Of a stretch of 64,000 nucleotides of DNA, positions 49,990 to 58,577 are shown one piece after another. The DNA is from Glutamicibacter sp. PS (lineage in GTDB: Bacteria > Actinomycetota > Actinomycetes > Actinomycetales > Micrococcaceae). A program made the position numbers and the translations under genes. The notes under the pieces were generated by a model. The model ran no database searches. It was not told the origin of the DNA and saw only the letters and a program-made list of their open reading frames with translations. Every line of letters begins with the position of its first letter. Within the stretch, counting starts at the first letter, position 1. Location: the NCBI GenBank assembly GCA_031317595.1, contig JANCMB010000001.1, positions 2,421,610 to 2,485,609 on the forward strand. The letters run 5' to 3'.

Positions 49990-51444
49990 ATGATGACTGT
50001 ACGGATCCAAAAAATTCTGCCGACTACCGCGGCGCTCGCCTTGGGCCTCGGCGCACTGAGCGGATGCGCAACTACCGCGGGAAACACGGCCGCAGAGCCA
50101 GCACGATTACTCGACCGCCCGGCAGCTGGTGAACTGTCCGAACATGGAGGCGCCCGCCGCTTAGATGGCGACACCACAGATGCGGTGCGCCAGGCGGTGC
50201 AAGATTCGGGTGCCAAAAACGTCATCCTGCTCATCGGCGACGGCATGGGCGACTCGGAAATTACCGCCGCACGCAATGTGGCCAAGGGAGCCGGCGGATT
50301 CTTTGCCGGCCTCGACGCATTGCCACTGACCGGTCAGTACACCCACTATTCGCTACACAAGGACGGCAAGCCTGACTATGTCACGGACTCGGCGGCCAGT
50401 GGCAGCGCATGGGCTACGGGCACCAAAACCTACAACGGCGCCATTTCGGTGGATATCAACGGCGCAAAACAACCCACGCTCCTAGAACTAGCCAAAGAAA
50501 AGCAGCTGGCCACCGGGGTGGTCACTACCGCCGAGATTCAGGACGCGACCCCGGCCGTGCAACTGGCGCATGTCACCGAGCGCAAGTGCTACGGCCCCGA
50601 GGTCACAAGTGCAAAGTGCGCATCCAATGCCCTCGAAAACGGAGGTGAGGGTTCAATCACCGAACAGTTGCTGAACACGCGTGCCGATCTGGTCCTCGGC
50701 GGCGGTGCCGAAACCTTCGCCGAAAAGGCCAAGGCAGGGCCCTACAAGGGCCAAACGCTACGGGCACAAGCCGAGTCTCGTGGTTACACCATCGTGGATG
50801 ACACCCAAACGCTGCAGCGGACGACAGTTGCGAACCAAGAGTCCCCGGTACTGGGGCTGTTCGCGCCCGGGAACATGGAGGTGCGTTGGACCGGTGAACA
50901 CGCAACGAAGAATGGGATCGAAAAACCAGCGCAGAAGTGCACACAGAACCCGGCACGCGATGAAATCAAATCGCCGGATCTCAAGACGATGACGGCCAAA
51001 GCCATCGACTTGCTCAAGGGTAATGAGCAGGGATTCTTCTTGCAGGTCGAGGGAGCTTCCATCGATAAACAAGACCACGCGGCAAATCCCTGCGGCCAGA
51101 TTGGCGAAACCGTTGATCTAGATGAGGCAGTGCAACAGGCTCTGGACTTCGCCAAGCAGGACGGTCAGACGCTCGTCGTGGTCACCGCCGACCATGCGCA
51201 CACCAGTCAGATTGTCGCACCAGATACCGAATCCCCGGCCCTGACCTCCAAGTTGGTCACCGCTGACGGTGGGGAAATGGCGATCCTTTACGGCACGGGC
51301 GAGGAAGATGCCGCACAGGGACACACCGGCACGCAGCTTCGGATCGCCGCCTACGGGCCAGGGGCAGCCAATGTCGTTGGGCTCAGTGACCAGACCGACC
51401 TGTTCTTCACCATCCGCGACGCACTCTCCCTCAGTCAGCGCTAG
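49990..51444 (+). CDS. phoA: Alkaline phosphatase, lipoprotein
   Basis: 484 residues. A lipoprotein signal peptide ends at the lipobox LSGC near residue 26, so the enzyme is anchored outside the membrane. Metal-binding [16 protein letters not shown] near 77, phosphoserine nucleophile in [20 protein letters not shown] near 135, and distal metal ligands in [17 protein letters not shown] near 355 and [12 protein letters not shown] near 400. Releases phosphate from organic monoesters outside the cell. Two ATGs (49990, 49993) adjoin; the first is given. An inverted repeat upstream may be a phosphate-control site. Confidence 0.94.
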   Translation: MMTVRIQKILPTTAALALGLGALSGCATTAGNTAAEPARLLDRPAAGELSEHGGARRLDGDTTDAVRQAVQDSGAKNVILLIGDGMGDSEITAARNVAKGAGGFFAGLDALPLTGQYTHYSLHKDGKPDYVTDSAASGSAWATGTKTYNGAISVDINGAKQPTLLELAKEKQLATGVVTTAEIQDATPAVQLAHVTERKCYGPEVTSAKCASNALENGGEGSITEQLLNTRADLVLGGGAETFAEKAKAGPYKGQTLRAQAESRGYTIVDDTQTLQRTTVANQESPVLGLFAPGNMEVRWTGEHATKNGIEKPAQKCTQNPARDEIKSPDLKTMTAKAIDLLKGNEQGFFLQVEGASIDKQDHAANPCGQIGETVDLDEAVQQALDFAKQDGQTLVVVTADHAHTSQIVAPDTESPALTSKLVTADGGEMAILYGTGEEDAAQGHTGTQLRIAAYGPGAANVVGLSDQTDLFFTIRDALSLSQR

Positions 51445-51572
51445 TCGGCAGGTGTGCTCCGCCGTCATCAGTAAACAGAAGGCGGAGTCCACCGCACCCA
51501 GCCCTCATAATGGACGGTAGCGGCGAACTGAATCTCATTCGACCGCTCAACCGACCTCCGAGGAGTACCTTC

Positions 51573-52469
51573 GTGCCCGAGACCGCCCGCGGCACCTCAA
51601 TTGGTGTGGCCCTGTCATTGGGTGCTTCGGCGCTATTCGGTCTGATCTTCCTTTTCTCCGGCTGGGTGCACGCCCCGGCGGAAGTCGTCCTAGCCTGGCG
51701 CGTGGTAATCACTTTCGGTTGTTATGCGCTCCTGTTGCTCGGCCAACCGGGCCGAAGGGCCCTGACCGAGTACTCGAGTGTTGTGCGCTCGATACGCGGC
51801 GGACCACTACTGGTAATTGCCCTGGCGCTGATGGTCTCCAGCCAGTTGTGGGTATTCGTCTGGGCCCCTGCCCATGGCATGGCGCTGGATGCTTCGCTTG
51901 GCTTTCTGCTATTGCCGATCACCCTGGCGCTCGGTGGACGGTTCATCTTCCACGAACCGATCTCTCGGGTGCAGTGGGTGGCCATCGTCGTGGCTTGTCT
52001 TGCGGTGACCCTCAAGGTACTGCTCGTGGCCGAGTTTTCATGGGTCACCGCGCTGATCTGCTTCGGGTATCCGGTCTACTTCATGACCCGTCGCCACACT
52101 GGCCTCGGTCACCGGGCAGGCTTCGGTGTAGAAATGGCGCTGCTCACGCCGGTAATGGTGTTGTTGCTTCTCACGACCCCGGCAGGGAGCCCTGCACTGG
52201 CAACCATTGCCGGTGTTGGCATCATTGCTTTCTCTGGGGCGGCCGCGATGGCAGCCTACCTCGGAGCTTCGACCCGACTGTCGCTCCCGGTCTTCGGTTT
52301 GCTTTCCTATGTCGAGCCATTGTTGCTCGTGGCAGTTTCGCTGTTGCTGGGCGAGTCACTGACCGCAAGCGACTACTGGATCTACGGCCTCTTGGCAGTT
52401 TCGCTGGGCATTCTTGGGATGGATGCGATGCGCGCCGTGTGGCACTCGCGTGGTTTACGAAATACGTAG
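51573..52469 (+). CDS. EamA family permease, RarD-like
   Basis: 298 residues from the GTG at 51573 with GAGGAG eight bases upstream; an in-frame ATG at 51510 adds a polar leader without a ribosome binding site. Ten helices in two five-helix EamA halves. GVALSLGASALFGLIFLFSGWV, AWRVVITF, FVWAPAHGMALDASLGFLL and LLSYVEPLLLVAVSLLLGE are the RarD pattern. Exports or imports a small metabolite; RarD proteins confer no proven substrate here. Confidence 0.9.
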   Translation: MPETARGTSIGVALSLGASALFGLIFLFSGWVHAPAEVVLAWRVVITFGCYALLLLGQPGRRALTEYSSVVRSIRGGPLLVIALALMVSSQLWVFVWAPAHGMALDASLGFLLLPITLALGGRFIFHEPISRVQWVAIVVACLAVTLKVLLVAEFSWVTALICFGYPVYFMTRRHTGLGHRAGFGVEMALLTPVMVLLLLTTPAGSPALATIAGVGIIAFSGAAAMAAYLGASTRLSLPVFGLLSYVEPLLLVAVSLLLGESLTASDYWIYGLLAVSLGILGMDAMRAVWHSRGLRNT

Positions 52470-52550
52470 ACGCGCCTGCGGCCCGGCGATAGTGTCGGTA
52501 CTACTTCATACACTGGCACCACAAAGTGAAGCCGTTCGAAGGAGCAAGCG

Positions 52551-53696
52551 ATGTACCAGCCAAATACTCTGCACACGACCGAAGCCAGTAGCAATCGCTT
52601 TGTGGTGCTGTTCGATACAACCGACGACGAGCAACGCAATGTTTACGCCCCGCGCCTGCTCAGCGCGCAGGGTTTCACCACGGACACCTATTTTCCGCGG
52701 TTGGGAATCGGCGTTGTCGACGGTGAGCCCACGCAACTGCAGGCGCTTCAAGTACGCGCCAGCGACGAACGCGCCGCGCTACGTTTCGTTCCCGAACTGA
52801 CCTACCATGTGCTTTCGGAAGCGCCCTCGACCTCCTTCGCGGATACCGACGAGGCAACATGGGGCCTACAGGCCGTGCGGGCCCTCGATTCCGACCTGAG
52901 CGGCAAGGGCATCAGGGTCGCGGTGCTAGACACCGGTTTTGATGCCGCGCATCCAGATTTCGCCGACCGTTCGGTGACGACCAAATCCTTCGTTTCCGGT
53001 GAGGACGCCAGCGACGGACACGGCCATGGAACGCATTGCATCGGTAGCGCTTGTGGACCGCGAACTCCACAGACCGGTCCGGGCTACGGCGTGGCCTATG
53101 AGGCAGATATTTTCGCTGGAAAGGTGCTGGGGACGAATGGATCGGGTACCGATACCTCGATCCTCGCCGGAATCGACTGGGCAATTGAAAACGACTGCCA
53201 CGTTATTTCGATGTCCTTAGGCGCCGACGTCCGCGACGTCCATCCCCCTTATGTACAGGCCGGTAGGCGCGCCCTGGATCAGGGTTCACTCATTGTCGCC
53301 GCGGCAGGCAACAACGCGCGTAGGGCCCAAGGGGATCCAGGTTTCGTCGGCACCCCGGCCAATAGCCCCTACGTTATGGCTGTCGCCGCGCTGGACAGCG
53401 ACCTACAGATCGCGGATTTCTCGGCCCAGTCACTGGCTGCCCGGGGCGGGCAGATCGATATGGCAGCCCCGGGGGTCAACGTATATTCCTCTTGGCCCGG
53501 CCAGAAACGCTACAACACCATTAGCGGCACCTCGATGGCGACACCGCATGTGGCCGGCCTCGCCGCGCTACTGGCCCAAGGCACCGGTTCGCGCGGTCGG
53601 GCGCTGTGGGCCGAGCTAGTTCAGGAGGCCCAACGAGTCCAACTATCCTCGCTCGATGCCGGTACCGGGCTAGGTATCGTCGCGGCCAAGCTCTAG
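52551..53696 (+). CDS. S8 family serine peptidase (subtilase) without signal peptide
   Basis: 381 residues. Catalytic triad Asp127 (VAVLDTGFDAAHPDF), His159 (DGHGHGTHCIGS) and Ser328 (ISGTSMATPHVAGLAALLA), with the oxyanion Asn in VAAAGNN. The first 100 residues are a small alpha-beta prodomain-like part (NRFVVLFDTTDDEQ) but there is no signal peptide, so the protein is cytosolic or leaves by another route. AAGGAG precedes the ATG. Two genes downstream lies a small protein with inhibitor-I9 form that may be its partner. Confidence 0.92.
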   Translation: MYQPNTLHTTEASSNRFVVLFDTTDDEQRNVYAPRLLSAQGFTTDTYFPRLGIGVVDGEPTQLQALQVRASDERAALRFVPELTYHVLSEAPSTSFADTDEATWGLQAVRALDSDLSGKGIRVAVLDTGFDAAHPDFADRSVTTKSFVSGEDASDGHGHGTHCIGSACGPRTPQTGPGYGVAYEADIFAGKVLGTNGSGTDTSILAGIDWAIENDCHVISMSLGADVRDVHPPYVQAGRRALDQGSLIVAAAGNNARRAQGDPGFVGTPANSPYVMAVAALDSDLQIADFSAQSLAARGGQIDMAAPGVNVYSSWPGQKRYNTISGTSMATPHVAGLAALLAQGTGSRGRALWAELVQEAQRVQLSSLDAGTGLGIVAAKL

Positions 53697-53704
53697 GTCG
53701 AACC

Positions 53705-54298
53705 ATGGCGGTGATCGCAGACATCTCAGTGTCACTGGACGGCTTCGTCACCGGACCAAACCCCGGTCTCGAGAACGGTCTTGGTGATGGAGGCAGCGCA
53801 TTGCACCGCTGGGCCTTCTCCGATAACCCACAGGAACAACAGCTTGTGGCCCGGGCGACCGAACGCTCAGGGGCCGTGGTGCTGGGCCGCAAGCTCTTCG
53901 ATATCGTCGATGGTCCAGGCGGCTGGAACGAGGAGGTTGGCTATGGAGCCTCGCTGGCGGCCACCCCACCATTTGTGGTGGTGACCTCCCAGCCCCCTCG
54001 GTCGGTACGTTTATCCCAACTTGATTGGACCTTTTCCACCGGCGGTCTCGCCGAGGCGATATCCATGGCCGCCTCCCGCGTTAAGGATCCGGCACAGGAT
54101 GTGGTGTTAATGGGCGGCGGACTGCTCATCGGCACGGCACTTCAGGCGGGGCTCATCGATCAGTTACACCTGCACGTAGCGCCCGTACTACTCGGGGCGG
54201 GCACCCCGTTGTTCCGCGACGGCGGACTGCAGCACTTTGCCCAACGTGAAGTACTGGCGACCGAGAATGCGACCCATTTGGTCTACGAGCCGGCCTAG
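53705..54298 (+). CDS. Dihydrofolate reductase family (RibD C-terminal type) protein
   Basis: 197 residues from the ATG at 53705, nine bases after the protease stop. MAVIADISVSLDGFVTGPN and AVVLGRKLFDIVDGPGGW are the start of the RibD C-terminal/YyaP domain, and VVLMGGGLLIGTALQAGLIDQLHLHVAPVLLG the second nucleotide-binding half. NADPH-dependent reductase of unknown substrate; not true folate DHFR. No ribosome binding site is evident, so it may be translated by readthrough from the protease gene. Confidence 0.9.
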   Translation: MAVIADISVSLDGFVTGPNPGLENGLGDGGSALHRWAFSDNPQEQQLVARATERSGAVVLGRKLFDIVDGPGGWNEEVGYGASLAATPPFVVVTSQPPRSVRLSQLDWTFSTGGLAEAISMAASRVKDPAQDVVLMGGGLLIGTALQAGLIDQLHLHVAPVLLGAGTPLFRDGGLQHFAQREVLATENATHLVYEPA

Positions 54299-54308
54299 AC
54301 AAGCGGCG

Positions 54309-54314
54309 TATGCT
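54309..54314 (+). promoter_or_regulatory. -10 box for the I9-like gene
   Basis: TATGCT is followed by six bases and the ATG at 54321; leaderless arrangement. Confidence 0.5.
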
Positions 54315-54320
54315 GGGCAT

Positions 54321-54572
54321 ATGGAACACGAAGCTGGACTAGTGACGTGGATCGTAACCGTTGAGGAACAAAAAATCGAAGTCATCGACGCGGTGGCAGC
54401 CGAACTAGGATCGCAAGGATTGCATGTGCAATCGATCTTGCGATCTCTCGGGCAGGTCTGCGGTCAAGGCTCGTCAGACTGCCGGGCCCGGCTGGCCGCG
54501 GTCGATGGCGTGCAGTCAGTGGACGCCGAACGCGAGTTCCGAGTTCCACCCCCGCACAGCGATATTCAGTAA
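54321..54572 (+). CDS. Small protein with subtilisin-prodomain / inhibitor I9-like form
   Basis: 83 residues. The predicted order is strand (VTWIVTVEE), helix (EVIDAVAAELGSQG), strand (LHVQSILRSLGQVCG), helix (CRARLAAVDGVQSV), strand (DAEREFRVPPP). The phrase L-x-x-V-D-G-V-Q-S-V-D-A-E strongly recalls the I9 prodomain ending in which a gly-val-x-x-val-glu step leads to the strand that blocks the protease cleft. Standalone I9 proteins act as inhibitors or chaperones of subtilases in trans. A leaderless subtilase gene lies two genes upstream. Two cysteines near the middle could pair. The assignment is by eye and needs a profile search. Confidence 0.55.
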   Translation: MEHEAGLVTWIVTVEEQKIEVIDAVAAELGSQGLHVQSILRSLGQVCGQGSSDCRARLAAVDGVQSVDAEREFRVPPPHSDIQ

Positions 54573-54577
54573 AGCTG

Positions 54578-54967
54578 TTACTCTTTGGTTTCGATCAACT
54601 GAATAAGATTTCCACAGGTGTCATCGAGCACGGCGATAAGCGCCGTGCCGATGTCGGTTGGCGGTTGCGTGAAACTCACTCCAAGACCAGTCAGGCGCTC
54701 ATGCTCGGCAGCCAAGTCGGTCACCTCAAACTGAGCCAGCGGAATTCCGTCGGCCATAAGCGCGTCACGATACGGTTTGACTGCTGGATGATTCGACGGC
54801 TCCAACAACAGTTCCGGCCCGTCGGGCACTTCCGGTGAAGTAACTGTCATCCAGAAAAATTCGCCAAGTGGGATGTTGTGTTTGGGCTGGAACCCCAAGA
54901 CCTCTGTATAGAAGCGCAGTGCCGTCTGCTGGTCGTCGACAAATAGCGAAAGCATGTTAATTTTCAT
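54578..54967 (-). CDS. VOC family protein (glyoxalase/bleomycin resistance fold)
   Basis: 129 residues, one VOC domain: MKINMLSLFVDDQQTALRFYTEVLGF, the central GPELLLEP and the final VLDDTCGNLIQLIE with the metal-binding Glu. Substrate unknown; related small VOC proteins bind or modify drugs and aldehydes. Its ATG overlaps the ArsR stop by four bases, so both are coupled and the VOC protein is presumably the induced effector of that regulator. Confidence 0.9.
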   Translation of the reverse strand: MKINMLSLFVDDQQTALRFYTEVLGFQPKHNIPLGEFFWMTVTSPEVPDGPELLLEPSNHPAVKPYRDALMADGIPLAQFEVTDLAAEHERLTGLGVSFTQPPTDIGTALIAVLDDTCGNLIQLIETKE

Positions 54968-55251
54968 GCCTGATCTCCTTCAATTGCTAGCGGCCAACGC
55001 CGCGTAATTTCAGCCAACGGCCCGGGAGTGAAGTAATGTAATTTCACCCGACCTGCACGTTCGACCCGTATCAGACCCGCTTCTTCAAGTAGCGACAGGT
55101 GTTGCGAAATTGATTGTCTCGATTGGCTGACGCCATGGTGCATGGTCAACATTCCGCACAGCTCAAAGAGCGACTGGCCGTCTCGTTCGGACAGCACATC
55201 AAGAATTTTCCGTCGCGTTGCATCATCCAACGCCCGGTAAATATCGGTCAC
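54964..55251 (-). CDS. ArsR-family transcriptional repressor
   Basis: 95 residues, a winged helix starting TDIYRALDDATRRKILDVLSERDGQSLFELC, recognition helix SQSRQSISQHLSLLEEAGLIRVERAGR, wing KLHYFTPGPL. No cysteine metal site of the ArsR or SmtB type is visible (one Cys in LCGML), so a small organic effector is more likely. GTG start, leaderless, six bases after a TATTAT box that adjoins a clear operator. Represses itself and the VOC gene; inferred from the operator position. Confidence 0.92.
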   Translation of the reverse strand: MTDIYRALDDATRRKILDVLSERDGQSLFELCGMLTMHHGVSQSRQSISQHLSLLEEAGLIRVERAGRVKLHYFTPGPLAEITRRWPLAIEGDQA

Positions 55252-55257
55252 AGGACC

Positions 55258-55263
55258 ATAATA
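55258..55263 (-). promoter_or_regulatory. -10 box of the ArsR-VOC operon
   Basis: TATTAT on the minus strand, then GGTCCT, then the GTG at 55251. It overlaps the outer arm of the operator at 55261-55284. Confidence 0.65.
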
Positions 55264-55284
55264 GGCAAGTGAGCACTTGCATAT
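55261..55284. promoter_or_regulatory. ArsR-type operator
   Basis: Inverted repeat with 11-base arms (one mismatch) and a two-base AG centre; the core is GCAAGTG-AG-CACTTGC. The 11-2-11 form and location over the -10 box of the arsR-like gene fit an autoregulatory ArsR operator. Confidence 0.7.
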
Positions 55285-55354
55285 CTAGAGGTATTGACGG
55301 AAAGTTCTGAAAATTTTGCAGTCTGTTCCGAAATCAGTAGGCTGAGGTGTATTC

Positions 55355-55427
55355 GGGGCTATAGCTCAGTTGGTAGAGCGTTTCGTTCGCAATGAAAAGG
55401 TCAGGAGTTCGATTCTCCTTAGCTCCA
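55355..55427 (+). tRNA. tRNA-Ala (anticodon CGC)
   Basis: 73 bases without encoded CCA. Acceptor GGGGCTA/TAGCTCC with the G3-U70 pair that marks alanine tRNA, D arm GCTC/GAGC, anticodon stem TTTCG/TGAAA with loop TTCGCAA (anticodon CGC, reads GCG), T arm AGGAG-TTCGATT-CTCCT. The downstream 55428-55715 holds no gene I can support. Confidence 0.95.
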
Positions 55428-55715
55428 CAAAATCTACCGAGCGGATCAACCGTCTCGCCTTGCCGCCTCAAACGCGCTTGGACCCACGGATTGGCTTCCG
55501 CCTGCGGATTGCCCCAGCCACTCAACCTTTATCCCGTATTGCAGTCTGAGCCTTGTCAGGTTGTCCCGCAGGATTCGTACACCATAGATCCTCGAACGGC
55601 TTACCCCGTAGCCGGAGAGTCTCGGCAGCGCTCGGAGAAAATGCGACGCCATCCGGCCCACCGAGCAGAACCCAACGAAGGTACACTCAGAACATCCCGG
55701 GGAAAGGCCGCTGAC

Positions 55716-56153
55716 ATGATCTCGCGTAGCTTACTCGGCGTCAGTAGCGCACTTTTGCTGACCGCGTTGGCCGGTTGTGCTCCAGTCAGCGTCGAAGAAC
55801 CGCAAGAGACTGCCCCCGCGAGTGAGCCTAGCGTCTCGAGCGCCGAAGACTGGCAACCATGGGCCGATAGCGTCATGGAACCTTACCTACGCCAGAATCC
55901 CGATCTTTCTCGCATGACGACGCCCAACGCCCCACACCGGCAAATCCTTGGATGGGGCGCCCTCGCGCACGGCGAGCTGCAGGTCATCGTCTCCGGCGAG
56001 CGCTGGCAAGACGGAGCGGATCTCGACGCGGTTGCCATGGGGATCCTGGCAGATCTCGAGGGAAATCGCTCGGTCGTTTCGGTCGAGGTGTGGACCATTG
56101 CCCGGGACGCCAAGGGGAAGGCCTCGGGAGCGGACGCCCAAAGCACGGCCTAG
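55716..56153 (+). CDS. Small secreted lipoprotein, hypothetical
   Basis: 145 residues from the ATG at 55716 (GGAAAGG upstream); the frame starting at 55392 runs through the tRNA and is a shadow. Signal peptide with lipobox LAGC (Cys at 21), then an acidic Ser/Pro/Glu-rich linker to about 42. The remainder forms one alpha-beta domain (GELQVIVSGERWQDGADLDAVAMGILADLEG). No family recognised. The C-terminal tail is low in hydrophobic residues. Confidence 0.75.
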   Translation: MISRSLLGVSSALLLTALAGCAPVSVEEPQETAPASEPSVSSAEDWQPWADSVMEPYLRQNPDLSRMTTPNAPHRQILGWGALAHGELQVIVSGERWQDGADLDAVAMGILADLEGNRSVVSVEVWTIARDAKGKASGADAQSTA

Positions 56154-56344
56154 CCGACAACTGCCGCAGATTCTCCCTTCGAGAACGACATCCGGAGTCG
56201 TTGCGAAGCGGATCTGCGCGCCCTACAGATACTGCACCTCTACCGTTTATGTGGGCGTACTGAACTAATCGTGCCTCCATAAGGTCGAGGCCTCGAATCG
56301 GAGAGCTGTCGCTTTGGGCCTAGCTGTGCGTACATCGGTCGTGT

Positions 56345-56350
56345 TAAGGT
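56345..56350 (+). promoter_or_regulatory. -10 box for leaderless gene at 56357
   Basis: TAAGGT is followed by CTCGGC and the ATG at 56357. The rest of 56154-56344 shows nothing notable. Confidence 0.5.
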
Positions 56351-56356
56351 CTCGGC

Positions 56357-57457
56357 ATGACCTCCGATTTACAGCGCGTCATAGACCGCCACGTTGCACA
56401 GGGCACGGCTCCAGGAATTGTGGTTGCGACGGGCAGCACGGAGGAGCCTACACGCTTTCTGCAGGCCGGCGACTTGTCGATTGATGCCATCGCCCGAATC
56501 CAGTCGATGACTAAACCCGTCTTGGCCGTAGCCACCCTGCGGTTGATCCAGAGCGGAATGCTGACCCTCGATGATCCGGTTGAACACTGGGTCCCCGAGT
56601 TGGCCAACCGGCGCGTCTTGCGTAGCCCCGACGGGCCTCTTGAAGATACGATTCCAGCGGAACGACCCATCACGGTACGTCACCTCCTGACCAATACCTC
56701 GGGCTACGGCATGATGACCAGCGATTGCCCACTGCAACGTGCGATGATCGCAAACCAGACTCAAGCCGGCCAGGAGCCGGTCGCCTTGGGCGCGCAAGAC
56801 TGGGTAGCGGCACTGTCCGACTTACCTCTGGCATTCCAGCCGGGCACTGGGTGGCGTTACCACCATTCCTTTGGCCTGCTCGGGATACTACTTTCTCGCT
56901 TGGTAGGCGGAGATCTCGAGAGACACCTACGTGAAATCATTTTCGCGCCCTTGGGGATGCACGACACCGGCTACACCGTGCCTACTGCTCAGGCTCACCG
57001 TTTGCCGGCGGCCTATCGCCACCTGCCCGATGGGCCACTAGTCGAAGTCGAACCGGCGGCGTCGGGCTTCTACGTTGCGCCGGCAGACTTCGATCTGAGC
57101 CACGCGGAGTTGGTCTCCACGGTTAGCGACTATGCCGCCTTTGCCCGAATGCTAGCCGCATCCGGATGGCATGATGGGCAGCGTCTGCTCGAACCAGAGT
57201 TGCTAGAGCTAATGCGTAGTGACCAGATTCCGGAGGAGCTCAAAACCGCGGACAGTTTCTTCCCGGGCTTCTGGAACGAGACCGGATGGGGTTTCGGCGT
57301 GGCGGTACAAACCTCCGGTGCGCAAGCTGGCCGATACGGTTGGTCTGGAGGCCTCGGAACCAATGTGCACATCGATCTCGATGGTTCGTTTCAGGTGTTG
57401 TTTACCCAAGTAGAGATGGGGCCTCAGCTCATGGGCCTGTTGGCCGAGGTGCAATAG
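56357..57457 (+). CDS. Serine hydrolase, class C beta-lactamase fold
   Basis: 366 residues, no signal peptide. Ser-x-x-Lys in IQSMTKPVLAVATLRL near 50, Tyr-x-x-Ser (YHHS) near 175 as the second motif, and GWSGGLGTNVHID near 335 in place of the KTG box. Members include esterases, D-aminopeptidases and EstB-type enzymes; a role in beta-lactam resistance is unlikely without secretion. TVRHLLTNTSGYG is typical of the group. Leaderless start. Confidence 0.9.
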   Translation: MTSDLQRVIDRHVAQGTAPGIVVATGSTEEPTRFLQAGDLSIDAIARIQSMTKPVLAVATLRLIQSGMLTLDDPVEHWVPELANRRVLRSPDGPLEDTIPAERPITVRHLLTNTSGYGMMTSDCPLQRAMIANQTQAGQEPVALGAQDWVAALSDLPLAFQPGTGWRYHHSFGLLGILLSRLVGGDLERHLREIIFAPLGMHDTGYTVPTAQAHRLPAAYRHLPDGPLVEVEPAASGFYVAPADFDLSHAELVSTVSDYAAFARMLAASGWHDGQRLLEPELLELMRSDQIPEELKTADSFFPGFWNETGWGFGVAVQTSGAQAGRYGWSGGLGTNVHIDLDGSFQVLFTQVEMGPQLMGLLAEVQ

Positions 57458-57666
57458 AACCGCCAGTAAGCCAAGCCCAAGAGTGACTAACCACCACTCT
57501 TTCTTGTCCGGTCCGTTCAGTTTTTGAGTCCTGGTATTTAGAGACTGCGAGAACTCACCTATAAGCAAGCCGCTCCTAGTGGGCGCTTCGACGTTATGAG
57601 AGACCAGCGTTCCCCAGACCCGAACCGCATGACTGCGTTGCGGGCAGTACATGTTGGTCATACGCA

Positions 57667-57705
57667 AAAATCCCGAAGCATCAATAATCGATGCTTCGGG
57701 ATTTT
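57667..57705 (-). terminator. Terminator of the tRNA-Ala(GGC) transcript
   Basis: Perfect 16-bp stem (57667-57682 with 57690-57705) around a seven-base loop; on the minus strand it is followed by TTTTTGCG. It lies six bases after the tRNA 3' end. The region 57458-57666 shows no gene. Confidence 0.92.
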
Positions 57706-57711
57706 AATCTG

Positions 57712-57784
57712 TGGAGGTAAGGGGATTCGAACCCCTGACCTTCTGCATGCCATGCAGACGCGCTACCAACTGCGCCATACCCCC
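57712..57784 (-). tRNA. tRNA-Ala (anticodon GGC)
   Basis: 73 bases without encoded CCA on the minus strand. Acceptor GGGGGTA/TACCTCC with the alanine G3-U70 pair, D arm GCGC/GCGC, anticodon stem TCTGC/GCAGA with loop ATGGCAT (anticodon GGC, reads GCC and GCT), T arm AGGGG-TTCGAAT-CCCCT. Confidence 0.97.
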
Positions 57785-57977
57785 AGATGAAGGTTTGGTT
57801 TAGGGCTTCTTTCGTTCCCCTGAACCGAGATAAAACTCTACACGAGGGTTGTCGGAAAAAGCTAATCGACAAGGGGGTGACTCTGTTCACACAGGCTCTT
57901 CCATTGTGTCGGTTCATGCTGGAACAATGCGACGTGGGCCCACTTCAAGCCCGCGAACCCTAGAAAGGTGATCGACA

Positions 57978-58403
57978 ATGGCTATTGGTTTGACCCCATA
58001 CTTACGCTTTGCCGGTGTAGCCCGCGAAGCAATGGAGTACTACCACTCCCTGCTGGGCGGCGAGTACAGCGCCATGACATTCCGTGAGGGCGCCGGAGAG
58101 GAAAATCCTCAGTTCGCCGACAACATCATGCATGCTTCGCTCTTCGTGGAACGTGGCGTGCATTTCATGGCCTCCGACGTACCACCTACGATGAACGCGA
58201 CGCCCAACGGCGTCATTGCGTTGAGCAACGATGGCAATGGTGACGGCGCGGCCGATGCAGACACCCTGCGGGGATGGTGGGATAAGTTCGCCGACGACTC
58301 GACGATCGACATTCCGCTGGAAACCGCCCCATGGGGCGATTCGTTCGGCCAGCTCACCGACCGCTACGGCGTCACCTGGATGTTCAACATCGGCGCACAG
58401 TAG
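57978..58403 (+). CDS. VOC family protein, PhnB/YjdN-like
   Basis: 141 residues. LTPYLRFAGVAREAMEYYHSLLGGE at the start and GDSFGQLTDRYGVTWMFNI at the end are the PhnB/YjdN (3-demethylubiquinone-methyltransferase-like) form of the VOC fold. Function unknown. AGAAAGGTGATCGAC precedes the ATG. Confidence 0.9.
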   Translation: MAIGLTPYLRFAGVAREAMEYYHSLLGGEYSAMTFREGAGEENPQFADNIMHASLFVERGVHFMASDVPPTMNATPNGVIALSNDGNGDGAADADTLRGWWDKFADDSTIDIPLETAPWGDSFGQLTDRYGVTWMFNIGAQ

Positions 58404-58564
58404 TTCGTACAAAGAGATCTTGCGGTCCCGGCAGCGGTGACGATTTCCGTTCGCCGGGCATCGCTCTGCGTAGCCAGCCAGAGACAGTCATTCCCAGCGC
58501 CGCATCGCCGGCAGGGAGCGGCCTGCCCGCAAAAACTGCCAAGCCATAGTCCTCGAGCTGCTAG

Positions 58565-58570
58565 TAGCCT
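58565..58570 (+). promoter_or_regulatory. -10 box for leaderless gene at 58578
   Basis: TAGCCT is followed by seven bases and the ATG at 58578. Confidence 0.45.
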
Positions 58571-58577
58571 AAGTTCC

